64,000 nucleotides of DNA from NCBI RefSeq assembly GCF_027988105.1, contig NZ_JAQJZJ010000001.1:248001-312000 (forward strand), read 5' to 3'. Source of the stretch: Pseudomonas aestuarii (GTDB lineage: Bacteria; Pseudomonadota; Gammaproteobacteria; Pseudomonadales; Pseudomonadaceae). Within the stretch, counting starts at the first letter, position 1, and each line of letters starts with the position of its first letter. The position numbers and the translations under genes were made by a program. Under the pieces are notes generated by a model that worked only from the letters and a program-made list of their open reading frames with translations, did no database searches and was not told where the DNA came from. Shown here one piece after another: positions 18,841-29,208 of this stretch.

Positions 18841-19917
18841 ATGGCGGATGTACTGTATGTGGCTTCGCGCAAGGGCCTGCTGACCTTCGCCCGTGCTGGC
18901 GGGGGCTGGCGCCTGGCGCGCACGGACTTTCTCGGTGAGCCGGTCAGCATGGTGCTGGTCGATCAGCGCGACGGTCATCTGTATGCGGCCCTGAATCTGG
19001 GGCATTTCGGCCCGAAACTATGGCGCTCGACGGATACCGGGCAGCATTGGCAGGAGGTCGCCGCACCGGCCTTTGCCGCCCGCGAGGCGGGCGAAGGGCC
19101 GTCGGTGACGATGATCTGGTCACTTGAACCTGGCGGCAGCGATCGCCCCGGCAGCCTGTGGGCCGGCACCCTGCCGGGTGCCCTGTTCCACTCGGCGGAT
19201 CACGGCGACTCCTGGCAGTTGAACGAATCGCTGTGGCAGCGTCCGGAGCGGGCCAAGTGGTTCGGCGGTGGTTACGATCAGCCGGGTATCCACTCCATCT
19301 GCGTCGACCCGCGTGACAGTGCGCGGTTGCGCATCGCCGTGTCCTGTGGCGGGGTCTGGTGCAGCGACGACGAGGGCGTCAACTGGGTTTGTCGCACCCA
19401 GGGCATGCGCGCCGCCTATATGCCGGCGGAACTGGCGCAGACCCCGGAGATCCAGGATCCGCACCGCATGCTGGCGTGTCCGGCCGCGCCCGAGACCCTG
19501 TGGGTGCAGCACCATAACGGCATCTTCCGGTCCCGTGACGATGCCGTGCACTGGCAGGAGCTGCAAGACGTCGAACCCTCGAGCTTCGGCTTCGCGCTGG
19601 CGGTGCACCCCCGCGACCCGGAAACGGCCTGGTTCGTGCCGGCGGTGAAGGATGATTGCCGCATTCCGCTGGGCCAGCGTCTGCTGGTGACCCGCACCCG
19701 CGATGGCGGGCGCAGTTTTGCCAGCTTGAGTCGCGGCTTGCCGCAAACCGACTGCTTCGATCTGGTCTATCGCCATGCCCTGGTGGTGGACGAGAGCGGG
19801 CAGTGCCTGGCGATGGGCTCGACCACCGGTCATCTGTGGCTATCGGACGATCAAGGCGACAGCTGGCAGGTGCTGGCCGGTAACCTGCCGCCGATCCATG
19901 CCCTGCGTTTTGCCTGA
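18841..19917 (+). CDS. Asp-box (BNR) repeat beta-propeller protein, cytoplasmic
   Basis: The 358-residue protein starts MADVLYVASRKGLLTFAR with no signal peptide. Six Asp-box-like motifs are visible: WRSTDTGQHW (61-70), FHSADHGDSW (116-125), WCSDDEGVNW (173-182), FRSRDDAVHW (229-238), TRTRDGGRSF (284-293) and WLSDDQGDSW (333-342). Their spacing fits a six-bladed propeller like that of sialidases and Vps10-type proteins, but the sialidase catalytic Arg triad is not evident and a cytoplasmic place argues against a secreted glycosidase. The constant company of a MoaD/ThiS carrier suggests an unknown sulfur or conjugation step. The function is unassigned. Confidence 0.8.
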   Translation: MADVLYVASRKGLLTFARAGGGWRLARTDFLGEPVSMVLVDQRDGHLYAALNLGHFGPKLWRSTDTGQHWQEVAAPAFAAREAGEGPSVTMIWSLEPGGSDRPGSLWAGTLPGALFHSADHGDSWQLNESLWQRPERAKWFGGGYDQPGIHSICVDPRDSARLRIAVSCGGVWCSDDEGVNWVCRTQGMRAAYMPAELAQTPEIQDPHRMLACPAAPETLWVQHHNGIFRSRDDAVHWQELQDVEPSSFGFALAVHPRDPETAWFVPAVKDDCRIPLGQRLLVTRTRDGGRSFASLSRGLPQTDCFDLVYRHALVVDESGQCLAMGSTTGHLWLSDDQGDSWQVLAGNLPPIHALRFA

Positions 19918-19958
19918 AACGCCGCAGCCTGCAGCTGCGGGGGCCGCTGCCGGGTGGC

Positions 19959-22796
19959 TCAGGGCCGGGCTTCGTGTGGCTGGCGGGTCTCTCGCTGGGC
20001 GATCCAGTACTCGAGCAGTTCGCGCAATTGCGAGAGTTCCACCGGCTTGGCCATGTGGCCGTCCATGCCGGCCGCGCGTGCCCTTTCCTTGTGTTCGTTG
20101 AGGATGTGCGCGGTCAAGGCCACCACCGGTGTGCGCGGGCGCTGCTCGGCGGTTTCCCAGGCGCGCAGTTGTTCGGTGGCGGAGAAGCCATCGAGTACCG
20201 GCATCTCGCAGTCCATCAGCACCAGGTCATAGTGCTGCGCCTTCATCGCGCTGAGGGCTTCTGCGCCGTTGCTGGCGGTGTCCGGTTGCAGGTTGAGCTT
20301 GCCGAGCATGCCACGGATCACCTTGGTCGAGATGCTGTTGTCTTCGGCGACCAGGATGCGGAAATCGCTCGGCACATTCAGCGGGGCGCTGACCCGGGTT
20401 GGGCTGAACACCGGCGAACTGTCGTCGCCGCGCTGGGACAGTTCATCGGCCAGGGTGGTCTTCAGGGTATAGCCGGCCACCGGCTTGGCGAGGATGCGTT
20501 TGATCCCGGCGTTGCGCGCGATGATCTTGCTCGGCGCATTGCTGATGCCGGTGAGCATGATCAGCAGGATGTCGTGGTTGAGGCTGGGGTCCTCCTTGAT
20601 CTTGGCCGCCAGCTGCATGCCGGTCATGCCGGGCATGTCCTGGTCGAGTAGCACCACGTCGAAGTATTCGCGCATGTGCGCCTTGGTGCGCAGCAGGGCC
20701 AGGGCTTCCTTGCCCGAGGGCACTGCACTGACCTGCAGGCCCCAGCCATTGCATTGCTGCACCAGGACCTTGCGACAGGTGTCGTTGTCATCCACCACCA
20801 GCAGGCGTGCGCCTTGCAGCGGGCCATCGAGGTCGGCCGTGGGTTGTTCGAGACGCTGGCTGTCCAGGGGCAGGGTCAGCCACAGGGTCGAACCCTGGGC
20901 ACCGCCGCTCTGGATACCAAACTCACCGTGCATCAGGCGCACCAGCTGGCGGGCGATGATCAGGCCGAGGCGGCCGCCGAGTTTGGTCGCCGCGAGGAAA
21001 TCCTTGCTGTGCAATTCGGTGTTGAGCAAGGCATCGCGCTCGCTGGCCTGCAGCGGGCGGCCGCTGTCCTGTACGGCGATGCGCAGGCGCGGTTGCTCGC
21101 CTGCGGTGTCGAGGGCCACGACCAGGAGAACTTCGCCTTCGTCGGTCTGCTTGAAGGCATTGTCGAGCAGGCTCAGCAAGGTCTGGCGCAACCGCGTCGG
21201 ATCGCCGCTGATCACCCGTGGCACCTGTGGTTGCATGAAATTGATCAGTTCGACCTTCTGTTGCTCGGCCTTGGCGCGGAAGATGTCGAGGCAGTCCTCG
21301 ATCAACGCATTGAGGTCGAACTGCACGTCGTCCAGCTCGATCTGCCCGGACTCGAGCTTGGATATGTCGAGGATCTCGTTGATCAGCGCCAGCAGTTCGT
21401 TGCCCGAGCTGTGGATGGTCTGCACGTAATCACGCTGCTTGGCCGACAGGGGGGTGCCGAGCAGTAACTCGGTCATGCCCAGTACGCCGTTCATCGGTGT
21501 GCGGATTTCGTGACTGATCTTGGCGAGGAAGTCGGCCTTGGCCTTGAGTTCGGCCGAGCTGGCAGCCAGTGCGGTGCGTTCGCTGAGGTTGGTGCGCTGA
21601 ATTTGTCGTTGCCGCTCGGCGAGCGAGAGGCTGAGGAAGATGCCGCCGAGAGTGGCGATGCCGAAGACGGCGATCACCAGCCAGCCGGGGTTGAGCTGGT
21701 CGAGGCCGAACAGTACCGGGATGCAGGCGCCGAAGCCGAGGGCGAATACCAGCATGCCGACGACGATGAAGCGCGCGGGCTGGTAACCGCCGTACCAGAG
21801 CCTGCTGGCTACCAGCAAGACGCTCAAGGTGCTGAGTATGACCAGCAGGTAGATCAGCGTGCTGGACCAGAGCAGGCCGGTGCTGGCGATCACCAGTGCG
21901 ACAGCGAGGATCAGCCCGGCATTACCCAGCAGCAGGTGTTTGAACCTGCCCGGCTGAGCCGGTGTTTGCCGCACGAAATCGAGACAGAAGGTCTGCAGGA
22001 AGAAGGCTGCCAGCAGCGCCGACAAGTCGGCAACCAGCGACTGGTTGTAGCTCTGGCTGGGCACCCAGACGGCGAAGAGGCCGAGGTTGGCCGCCGCACA
22101 GACCGCCAGGCTGAGGTGCAGGGCGCTCAGCCACAGGCAGCAGGCGGCGCGGCTGTAGAAAAACCGGATGAGGTTGTACAGGGTAAGCAGCAGCAGCCCG
22201 CCGAGCAGGCCGCCAAAGACATAGGCGGGTTTTTCCTGGGCCACCAGTCCTGCGTCGTCGATGGTCTTGAACCAGGCCATCAGCGGATGGTTCGAGGTCA
22301 TGCGCACATAGGCTTCGCGCGGCTGGCCATCGTTCGGCAGCGCCATCAGGTAGGCCCGTGAGTCGAGCGGTCGCGAACGCATCGGCCTGGATTCGCCGGT
22401 CTGGACCTCGCGTTCGAGCCTGCCATCGCGCAACAGGTAATAGTCGAGGTACTGCACGCGCGGGGCGAAGATCCACAGCCAGTTCGGCTGCTGGTTGCGC
22501 GGCAGTACGACATGCAGCCAAACGGCCTGCTCGCTGGGGGGAAAGGTAAAGGCCTGTTGGCTGAGGGGCTGGAACTGCTGGTGGCGTGCCCGCACATCCT
22601 CCAGGGTCAGCGCGGCACTCGGGTCGAGCAGATACGACCAGTTATCGGGCTGATAGCCAACTGCGTCTGGTTGGTTCTCGGCCATGGCTGTCGGCAACAG
22701 ACAGGCCATGAGCAAACCGACGAGTAGTCCTGTGGCAATCCTGAGCCCGCGCACGCTGCATTCCCTTTGAATGATAGGTAGCCAGATTATAACCAA
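19959..22796 (-). CDS. retS: hybrid sensor kinase RetS
   Basis: The 945-residue protein has the domain order of RetS: signal/first helix (15-40), periplasmic 7TMR-DISMED2 sensor (about 45-185), seven-helix 7TM-DISM region (about 190-392), HisKA with KISHEIRTPMNG (H429), a HATPase domain (about 525-645) and two receiver domains (phospho-Asp D718 in LLDQDMPG and D862 in LMDCEMPV). In P. aeruginosa RetS inhibits GacS and so controls the switch between acute virulence and biofilm growth. The ATP-binding G boxes look degenerate (DSGRP, GGRLGL). Its position just after purD is that of P. aeruginosa retS. The N-terminal start is not certain; GTG codons lie nearby. Confidence 0.92.
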   Translation of the reverse strand: MVIIWLPIIQRECSVRGLRIATGLLVGLLMACLLPTAMAENQPDAVGYQPDNWSYLLDPSAALTLEDVRARHQQFQPLSQQAFTFPPSEQAVWLHVVLPRNQQPNWLWIFAPRVQYLDYYLLRDGRLEREVQTGESRPMRSRPLDSRAYLMALPNDGQPREAYVRMTSNHPLMAWFKTIDDAGLVAQEKPAYVFGGLLGGLLLLTLYNLIRFFYSRAACCLWLSALHLSLAVCAAANLGLFAVWVPSQSYNQSLVADLSALLAAFFLQTFCLDFVRQTPAQPGRFKHLLLGNAGLILAVALVIASTGLLWSSTLIYLLVILSTLSVLLVASRLWYGGYQPARFIVVGMLVFALGFGACIPVLFGLDQLNPGWLVIAVFGIATLGGIFLSLSLAERQRQIQRTNLSERTALAASSAELKAKADFLAKISHEIRTPMNGVLGMTELLLGTPLSAKQRDYVQTIHSSGNELLALINEILDISKLESGQIELDDVQFDLNALIEDCLDIFRAKAEQQKVELINFMQPQVPRVISGDPTRLRQTLLSLLDNAFKQTDEGEVLLVVALDTAGEQPRLRIAVQDSGRPLQASERDALLNTELHSKDFLAATKLGGRLGLIIARQLVRLMHGEFGIQSGGAQGSTLWLTLPLDSQRLEQPTADLDGPLQGARLLVVDDNDTCRKVLVQQCNGWGLQVSAVPSGKEALALLRTKAHMREYFDVVLLDQDMPGMTGMQLAAKIKEDPSLNHDILLIMLTGISNAPSKIIARNAGIKRILAKPVAGYTLKTTLADELSQRGDDSSPVFSPTRVSAPLNVPSDFRILVAEDNSISTKVIRGMLGKLNLQPDTASNGAEALSAMKAQHYDLVLMDCEMPVLDGFSATEQLRAWETAEQRPRTPVVALTAHILNEHKERARAAGMDGHMAKPVELSQLRELLEYWIAQRETRQPHEARP

Positions 22797-22996
22797 GCCG
22801 TTGTTTAGCGGAATATGGCCAGGAAGGCCAGTGCAGACGCGGTGAAAGCGACCACTGGCACGGCGGCGCCACCTGCGTTGTGGCGCTTTCGATGCCTGGT
22901 GTTGATGCTCTTGGCGGTGGCGACACGACCCTCATGGCAGTGGGTCGTGCGATGTTCCTGCTGACTGGCCGCCGAGGCTGAGCGGGTGACCGTCGT

Positions 22997-24286
22997 TTAT
23001 GCCTCGCCGCGTTCGCGGGCAATCGCGCGGTAACCGATGTCCCGGCGGTAGAAACAGCCATTCCAGCGAATCTTCTGTGCCAGGCGATAGGCCTGCTGCT
23101 GGGCATCGGCCACGCTGGCGCCAATGGCCGTGGCGCAGAGTACCCGGCCGCCGGCGGTGACCACCTGACCGTCTTTCAGTGCGGTACCGGCATGGAACAC
23201 CTTGCCTTCCAGCGCGGCCGCATCGGCCAGACCTTCGATGACGTCACCCTTGGCGTAATCGCCCGGGTAGCCACCGGCAGCCAGGACCACGCCGACCGTC
23301 GGGCGCGGATCCCAGCGCGCTTCGACCTTGTCCAGCGCCTGCGCCAGGGCGGCCTCGATCAGCAGCACCAATGAGGACTCCAGGCGCACCATGATCGGCT
23401 GGGTCTCCGGGTCGCCGAAGCGGCAGTTGAACTCGATGACCTTCGGCTTGCCGGCCTTGTCGATCATCAGCCCGGCGTAGAGGAAACCGGTATAGACGTT
23501 GCCTTCGCTGGCCATGCCGTTGACGGTGGGGTAGATCACCTCGTCCATCACCCGCTGGTGCACCTCGGCAGTGACCACCGGGGCCGGCGAGTAGGCGCCC
23601 ATGCCGCCGGTATTCGGCCCGCTGTCGCCGTCGCCGACGCGCTTGTGATCCTGGCTGGTGGCCATCGGCAAGACATTCCTGCCGTCGACCATGACGATGA
23701 AGCTGGCTTCCTCGCCGTCGAGGAACTCCTCGATCACTACCCGTGAACCGGCCTCGCCGAAGGCATTGCCGGCGAGCATGTCGCGTACCGCGTCTTCGGC
23801 TTCGCCCAGGGTCATGGCGACGATCACGCCTTTGCCGGCGGCCAGGCCGTCGGCCTTGATCACGATAGGTGCGCCGACCTTTTGCAGGTAGGCCAGGGCC
23901 GGCTCGACTTCGGTGAAATTCTGGTAATCGGCGGTGGGGATCTGATGGCGGGCGAGGAAGTCCTTGGTGAAGGCTTTCGAGCCTTCCAGTTGGGCCGCGC
24001 CGGCCGTCGGGCCGAAGATGTCCAGTTTGCGTGTGCGGAACAGATCCACCACACCCGCCACCAGCGGCGCTTCCGGGCCGACGATGGTCAGTTGCACATT
24101 TTTCTCGGCGAAATCGGCCAGCTGCTGCAGATCCAGCACGTCGATGGCGACGTTCTCGCACTTGGCTTCAGTAGCGGTGCCGGCGTTACCCGGGGCGACG
24201 AAGACTTTGGCGACGCGCGGGTCTTGCGCGACTTTCCAGGCCAGCGCGTGCTCGCGCCCGCCGCTGCCGATGATCAGTACGTTCAT
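22997..24286 (-). CDS. purD: phosphoribosylamine-glycine ligase
   Basis: PurD joins glycine to 5-phosphoribosylamine with ATP in the second step of purine synthesis. The 429-residue chain starts [20 protein letters not shown], contains the ATP-grasp stretches [18 protein letters not shown] and [13 protein letters not shown] and the metal-binding [15 protein letters not shown] 24286 is the family start; upstream in-frame codons run into a hairpin repeat. It follows purH on the same strand with a 251-bp gap filled by repeats, which may split what would otherwise be one operon. Confidence 0.97.
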   Translation of the reverse strand: MNVLIIGSGGREHALAWKVAQDPRVAKVFVAPGNAGTATEAKCENVAIDVLDLQQLADFAEKNVQLTIVGPEAPLVAGVVDLFRTRKLDIFGPTAGAAQLEGSKAFTKDFLARHQIPTADYQNFTEVEPALAYLQKVGAPIVIKADGLAAGKGVIVAMTLGEAEDAVRDMLAGNAFGEAGSRVVIEEFLDGEEASFIVMVDGRNVLPMATSQDHKRVGDGDSGPNTGGMGAYSPAPVVTAEVHQRVMDEVIYPTVNGMASEGNVYTGFLYAGLMIDKAGKPKVIEFNCRFGDPETQPIMVRLESSLVLLIEAALAQALDKVEARWDPRPTVGVVLAAGGYPGDYAKGDVIEGLADAAALEGKVFHAGTALKDGQVVTAGGRVLCATAIGASVADAQQQAYRLAQKIRWNGCFYRRDIGYRAIARERGEA

Positions 24287-24300
24287 GGTGATCTCCTGAC

Positions 24301-24396
24301 CGTAGCCCGGATGAAATCCGTGGCTCTTGAGTGGGGTGTTCCCGGATTGCATCCGGGCTACGGGTGGTGGATAAGCGAAGCGTTATCCACCCTACG
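24301..24396. repeat. intergenic repeat cluster between purH and purD (families B and C)
   Basis: CGTAGCCCGGATGAAATCCG (24301-24320) and its imperfect inverse (24341-24362, ending CATCCGGGCTACG) form a family-B element; a second copy is at 43652-43680. Directly after it GTGGATAAGCG and CGTTATCCAC (24368-24391) form a second hairpin of family C. The pair sits in the transcribed gap upstream of purD. Confidence 0.8.
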
Positions 24397-24537
24397 AAAA
24401 CTGGCGACCCCTATCGAGGTCGCGATGAAGCCGGTAGATGCAAGGCGCCCAGGGTATCGCCAAGCGGAGTTGCCTAGTGGCAATGAGCATTGGCGGAACC
24501 CTGGGCAACGCCGCAGATGCCGGTTTCAGTGCGGCCG

Positions 24538-26145
24538 TCAGTGGCGGAAATGGCGCATCGAGGTGAACACCATGGCGATGCCCGCTTCGTCGGCGGCGGC
24601 GATCACTTCCGCATCGCGCATCGAGCCACCCGGCTGGATCACCGCGGTGATGCCATTGGCGGCGGCGTTATCCAGGCCGTCGCGGAACGGGAAGAAGGCA
24701 TCGCTGGCCATGACCGAGCCGGCGACCTGCAGGCCGGCATGCTCGGCCTTGATCGCGGCGATCCGGGCGGAGTTGACGCGGCTCATCTGGCCGGCGCCGA
24801 CGCCGATGGTCTGGCGGTTCTTGGCGTAGACGATGGCATTGGACTTGACGAACTTGGCCACTTTCCAGGCGAAGATCAGGTCGTGGACTTCCTGCTCGCT
24901 GGGGGCGCGCTGGGTGACGATCTTCAGGTCGGAGGCAGCGATCATGCCGATGTCGCGGCTCTGAACCAGCAGGCCGCCGTTGACCCGCTTGAAGTCCCAG
25001 CCCGCGCTGCGCTCGGCCGGCCATTCGCCGCACTCGAGCAGGCGCACGTTGGCCTTGGCGGCCACCACGTCGCGGGCCGCCTGGGAAATCTTCGGGGCGA
25101 TGATCACTTCGACGAACTGGCGCTCGACGATGGCCTGGGCAGTGGCTGCATCCAGTTCGCGGTTGAAGGCGATGATGCCGCCGAAGGCCGATTCGGTGTC
25201 GGTGGCGTAGGCCAGTTCGTAAGCCTGACGGATGCCGCCTTGCTCGTCCAGGGCCACGGCCACGCCGCAGGGGTTGGCATGCTTGACGATGACGCAGGCC
25301 GGCTTGACGAAGCTCTTCACGCATTCGAGGGCGGCATCGGTGTCGGCGACGTTGTTGAACGACAGTTCCTTGCCCTGCAGCTGCACCGCGGTGGAGATGC
25401 TCGCTTCGCCTTTCTGCGCTTCCACGTAGAAGGCCGCGCTCTGGTGCGGGTTCTCGCCGTAGCGCATTTCCTGGGCCTTGACGAACTGGCTGTTGAAGGT
25501 GCGCGGGAAGGTGCCGCGGGCTTCAGTGCTCAGGGTCTCGGCGCGCTGGTCGATGGTGCCCAGGTAGTTGGCGATCATGCCGTCATAGGCGGCGGTATGC
25601 TCGAAGGCCTTGAGCGCCAGGTCGAAGCGCTGCGCATAGCTCAGGCCGCCGGCTTTCAGCGACTCGAGGATGCCGGCGTAGTCGCCAGCCGAGACCACGA
25701 TGGCCACGTCCTTGTGGTTCTTCGCGGCGCTGCGGACCATGGTCGGGCCGCCGATGTCGATGTTCTCGATGGCGTCGGCCAGGTCACAACCGGGCTTGGC
25801 CACGGTGGCGGCGAACGGGTAGAGGTTGACCGCGACCAGGTCGATCGGCTTGATCCCGTGCTGCTCCATGACCGCGCCGTCGAGGGCGCGACGGCCGAGG
25901 ATGCCGCCGTGGATCTTCGGGTGCAGGGTCTTCACCCGGCCGTCCATCATCTCCGGGAAACCGGTGTAGTCAGCGACTTCCACAGCGGCCACGCCGTTGT
26001 CCTTGAGCAGCTTGTAAGTGCCGCCAGTGGAGAGGATTTCCACATTGAGAGCCACGAGCTCACGGGCGAATTCAAGGATGCCGGTCTTGTCGGAAACGCT
26101 GATCAGCGCGCGGCGGACGGGGAGGCGGGTGGTCTGGTCGGTCAT
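24538..26145 (-). CDS. purH: bifunctional AICAR transformylase / IMP cyclohydrolase
   Basis: PurH performs the last two steps of IMP synthesis. The 535-residue protein starts [20 protein letters not shown]; the N-terminal IMP cyclohydrolase half shows [15 protein letters not shown] and [18 protein letters not shown], and the C-terminal transformylase half has [13 protein letters not shown] (with the KH-NPCG catalytic motif) and [19 protein letters not shown] 26145 fits family length. It lies 92 bp after fis, which is the order seen in P. aeruginosa and many gammaproteobacteria. Confidence 0.98.
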   Translation of the reverse strand: MTDQTTRLPVRRALISVSDKTGILEFARELVALNVEILSTGGTYKLLKDNGVAAVEVADYTGFPEMMDGRVKTLHPKIHGGILGRRALDGAVMEQHGIKPIDLVAVNLYPFAATVAKPGCDLADAIENIDIGGPTMVRSAAKNHKDVAIVVSAGDYAGILESLKAGGLSYAQRFDLALKAFEHTAAYDGMIANYLGTIDQRAETLSTEARGTFPRTFNSQFVKAQEMRYGENPHQSAAFYVEAQKGEASISTAVQLQGKELSFNNVADTDAALECVKSFVKPACVIVKHANPCGVAVALDEQGGIRQAYELAYATDTESAFGGIIAFNRELDAATAQAIVERQFVEVIIAPKISQAARDVVAAKANVRLLECGEWPAERSAGWDFKRVNGGLLVQSRDIGMIAASDLKIVTQRAPSEQEVHDLIFAWKVAKFVKSNAIVYAKNRQTIGVGAGQMSRVNSARIAAIKAEHAGLQVAGSVMASDAFFPFRDGLDNAAANGITAVIQPGGSMRDAEVIAAADEAGIAMVFTSMRHFRH

Positions 26146-26237
26146 TGATCGGGTCCGGTGGCGTAATAAAATTGGTATGGAGCTGTGAGCCGCAGGCGGC
26201 AAGCTTCAAGAAAAAGCCGTGTGCCCGGTCTGCAGCT

Positions 26238-26558
26238 TCAGAGCAGGTCGTACTGCTTGAGCTTTTTGCGCAAGGTGCCGCGATTCAGGCCGAGCAGTTC
26301 GGAGGCCTTGGTCTGGTTGCCTTTGACGTAATTCATCACGGTTTCCAACAGTGGCGCTTCCACTTCGGTGAGCACCAGGTTGTAGACGTCGGTGACGTCC
26401 GCGCCCTCAAGGTGGGCAAAATAGTTGTGCAGGGCTTTCTCGACACTACCGCGCAGGGTTTGCCCTTCTTCGCTCGGCGTATTGAGGTGCTGTTTCAAGC
26501 TTGTACTGTCGCTCACGGGAGCCATTCCAGTTCCTAACGTCTCGTTCAACATCGTCAT
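26238..26558 (-). CDS. fis: DNA-binding protein Fis
   Basis: Fis is a nucleoid-associated factor that bends DNA and regulates rRNA and many growth-phase genes. The 106-residue protein ends in the conserved helix-turn-helix [20 protein letters not shown] and carries [16 protein letters not shown] before it. The N-terminal 25 residues vary among species. Its start overlaps the stop of dusB by ATGA (26555-26558), the classical dusB-fis operon. Growth-phase control is expected from knowledge of the family, not seen here. Confidence 0.97.
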   Translation of the reverse strand: MTMLNETLGTGMAPVSDSTSLKQHLNTPSEEGQTLRGSVEKALHNYFAHLEGADVTDVYNLVLTEVEAPLLETVMNYVKGNQTKASELLGLNRGTLRKKLKQYDLL

Positions 26559-27553
26559 GCGGCCACCCCATCTCCATCATTATGCCGTTCGCCGAAGAAC
26601 TGGCGAACGTTGGTGTACTGCGCGTCCGTACATTCCAGACGATTGAATCGGGCACGAAACTCCCTGGCGCCCGGCAGGGTTGCCAGGTACCAGCCGACAT
26701 GCTTGCGGGCGATGCGCACCCCCATCACCTCGCCATAGAACAGGTGCAACTCGGCCATGTGCTCTAGCAGAATGCGTTCCACCTCGAACAGGCTCGGTGG
26801 CGCCAGCTTCTGGCCGGTGCGCAGGTAGTGCTCGACCTCGCGGAAAATCCACGGTCGGCCCTGAGCGGCGCGGCCAATCAACAGGCCGTCGGCACCCGTG
26901 GCGGTCAACACCGCCTTGGCCTTTTCCGGCGAATCGATGTCGCCATTGGCCAGCACCGGGATCGACACCGCCTGCTTGATCGCGGCGATGCTGTCGTATT
27001 CGGCCTCGCCGGTGTAGAGGTCGGCGCGGGTGCGGCCATGCACCGCCAATGCCACTATCCCGGCCTGCTCGGCAATCTTCGCCACGATGATGCCGTTCTT
27101 GTTCTGTCGGTCCCAGCCAGTGCGGATTTTCAGGGTCACCGGCACATCCACCGCAGCGACCACCGCCTGAAGAATCTCGCGTACCAGGCCCTCGTCCTTG
27201 AGCAGGGCGGAGCCGGCAGCCTTGTTGCAGACCTTCTTGGCCGGACAGCCCATGTTGATGTCGATGATCTGCGCGCCCAGTTCGACGTTGCGCTGAGCCG
27301 CCTCGGCAAGCAGCTGCGGGTCACCGCCGGCGATCTGCACCGAGCGTGGCTCGACATCGTCCTGATGGATCAGGCGCAGGCTCGACTTGCGGGTATTCCA
27401 CAGGCGCACATCGCTGGTGACCATTTCCGATACCACCATGCCCGCGCCCATACGGTGGCAGAGCTGGCGAAACGGCCGGTCAGTGACTCCGGCCATGGGC
27501 GCGAGAATCAGCGAGTTGGGCAATGTATAGGGGCCGATGCATAACGCCGACAT
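26555..27553 (-). CDS. dusB: tRNA-dihydrouridine synthase B
   Basis: DusB reduces specific uridines in the tRNA D-loop with FMN and NADPH. The 332-residue protein starts [20 protein letters not shown], with [12 protein letters not shown], and has the catalytic cysteine in [18 protein letters not shown] (family motif CPxKKVxxKxxG). The flavin-binding [18 protein letters not shown] and the C-terminal RKHVGWYLA tRNA-binding part are present. It is the first gene of the dusB-fis pair. The 245 bp upstream must carry the promoter; a TATGAT hexamer is visible on the minus strand near 27625 but without a convincing -35. Confidence 0.96.
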   Translation of the reverse strand: MSALCIGPYTLPNSLILAPMAGVTDRPFRQLCHRMGAGMVVSEMVTSDVRLWNTRKSSLRLIHQDDVEPRSVQIAGGDPQLLAEAAQRNVELGAQIIDINMGCPAKKVCNKAAGSALLKDEGLVREILQAVVAAVDVPVTLKIRTGWDRQNKNGIIVAKIAEQAGIVALAVHGRTRADLYTGEAEYDSIAAIKQAVSIPVLANGDIDSPEKAKAVLTATGADGLLIGRAAQGRPWIFREVEHYLRTGQKLAPPSLFEVERILLEHMAELHLFYGEVMGVRIARKHVGWYLATLPGAREFRARFNRLECTDAQYTNVRQFFGERHNDGDGVAA

Positions 27554-27798
27554 GGGGCTTCCCTGCTCAAGAGACGTACTGTTGAGACCAATAGGAGACT
27601 GCGAAAAAGGGTGGGAATCATACCCGCTCTGGATGACCGGATAAAGGCTGTTTTGAACAAATTCTGAACAGTTGCTGGCTTATAGCCATTGGATGGAATC
27701 GCGCCCGGGAAAGCCCGGCGAGTGCGCGGGATCAGCTGGGAACCACAGGGGGCTGGTGTTGCCTGGATGCTGGGGCGTGATGCTTGATGCCCCATTCT

Positions 27799-29127
27799 TT
27801 ATTCCGGCGAGTGGAAGCTCAGGCTGTAGTTAACCGCCTGGGCGCCTGGGTCGAGAATATCCAGGGACACATGAATCGGTGTCTGCGGCGGCATTTCCAG
27901 CTGCCCGGCCAGTTCGCCGGCGAGGTATTCGCTGGGTTTGAAGCGACGACTGGCCAGTAAGCGACCATTGAGGTCGGCAAAACGCATTTCCAGCAAGGGA
28001 AAAGGCTGGGCGAAGGGCGCGCGGTTGTAGAGGATCGCATCGACAACCAGGGCGCCGCTGAACTCGGGGTGGCTGCGCACCACCAGGTTGCTGCTTTTGA
28101 TCTGGTCGATATCGACCTTGGACGGCAAGGTACAACCGAAAACGGGACAGAACTGCTCGAACCAGGGGCGGTATTGATCCTGGCGTGCCAGTTCGTCGAA
28201 GTTGTAGTGGATGTGCTGGCCGATCAGGGCGGTCGCGGCCAGCAGGTTCAGCAGGCCCCAGCCGAACCAGCGCCCCCAAGGCTTGCGCGGCGGTTGCCAG
28301 TCATCCAGTTGCAGCGGTTCGTCGAGCAGTTCGAACAGGTGTTCGTCGCGCAGGCCGGGCTCGCTACGGGCCGATATTCTCTCGGACGGGTGCGGCGCGG
28401 CGGAGTCAGTCGGAGGCTGGTCCAGGGAGTCGAGGACGTCCGCGTCGATACGGGGTTCGTGGCGCGGGGGGCGCCGGCTTGGATCCTCCGGGGCGGGTTC
28501 CGGGCTGTCCGCGTCCAGGGCGCTGAGCGTGAGCGGGGATGGGGCGTATGCGGCGTCATCTGCCACTAGCGGCGTGCCTGACGACGCGGCCGTCGGCGGA
28601 TCGTCCGCCGAGTCTTCGTGTGGGATGGCAGAGAAGCGCGGTGGCGCCTGCAGCGAGTCTTCGTGCAGGAGGGCCTCGGCCCAGGCTTCGTCATGGTTGC
28701 CGGTGTCCGCCGGGGGGCGGAAGGGCTCGGTATGCGCGGGTGCCTGGTTCAGCGCGAGGAACTGCTGCGCCAGCAACTGTTCCTGCTCTTCCAGCTTGGC
28801 CAGTTCTTCATCGAGATCGAGGCTGTCCAGATCCAGGTCATCGTGAATCCACAGGGTATCGCTGTCGCCCTTGTGCTGGGTAGCGGTCTGCTCGGGCATG
28901 GGCTGGGGCGCTGGCGCGGCGGCCGGGCGGGTCGCCGCAGGCACCGGGGGGGCTGTCTGCAGCGAGGCTCCGGGTAGCTGTCCCTGCTCGAGCAGTTGCT
29001 GCGCGGCATTGAATACGTGCAGGCAGGCTCCGCAGCGCACGGCGCCACGGGCTGCACCAAGCTGCACGAGGCTGACGCGAAAGCTGGTGTGGCAGTGGGG
29101 GCACTGGGTGACGAAACTTTCGGTCAT
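27799..29127 (-). CDS. zinc-ribbon and DUF3426 domain protein
   Basis: The 442-residue protein starts MTESFVTQCPHCHTSFRVSL; the CPHC...CGAC pair (residues 9-12 and 32-35) is the MJ0042-type zinc ribbon. Residues 55-300 are Pro/Ala/Asp-rich and appear disordered, then a single membrane helix (WFGWGLLNLLAATALIG) leads to a periplasmic DUF3426 domain with CPVFGCTLP and VVRSHPEFSGALVVDAILYN. This arrangement, cytoplasmic zinc ribbon to outer domain, is typical of the gene that adjoins prmA in pseudomonads. The role is unknown. It lies between prmA and dusB on the same strand. Confidence 0.88.
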   Translation of the reverse strand: MTESFVTQCPHCHTSFRVSLVQLGAARGAVRCGACLHVFNAAQQLLEQGQLPGASLQTAPPVPAATRPAAAPAPQPMPEQTATQHKGDSDTLWIHDDLDLDSLDLDEELAKLEEQEQLLAQQFLALNQAPAHTEPFRPPADTGNHDEAWAEALLHEDSLQAPPRFSAIPHEDSADDPPTAASSGTPLVADDAAYAPSPLTLSALDADSPEPAPEDPSRRPPRHEPRIDADVLDSLDQPPTDSAAPHPSERISARSEPGLRDEHLFELLDEPLQLDDWQPPRKPWGRWFGWGLLNLLAATALIGQHIHYNFDELARQDQYRPWFEQFCPVFGCTLPSKVDIDQIKSSNLVVRSHPEFSGALVVDAILYNRAPFAQPFPLLEMRFADLNGRLLASRRFKPSEYLAGELAGQLEMPPQTPIHVSLDILDPGAQAVNYSLSFHSPE

Positions 29128-29208
29128 GCGACGATCCGGCGGCCTGCGATTAGGTGAAGTAACGCGATTAGTCTAACGCAGGAGCCAGAACAAGCGGCAG
29201 TGCCTGGG

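Noticed and set aside
18841..19917. Sialidase function for the Asp-box protein
   Set aside because: No signal peptide and no visible catalytic Arg triad; Asp boxes alone are structural.
24490..26148. 552-codon open frame antisense to purH
   Set aside because: It is a shadow of purH with Asp/His/Gly-rich composition and no domain.
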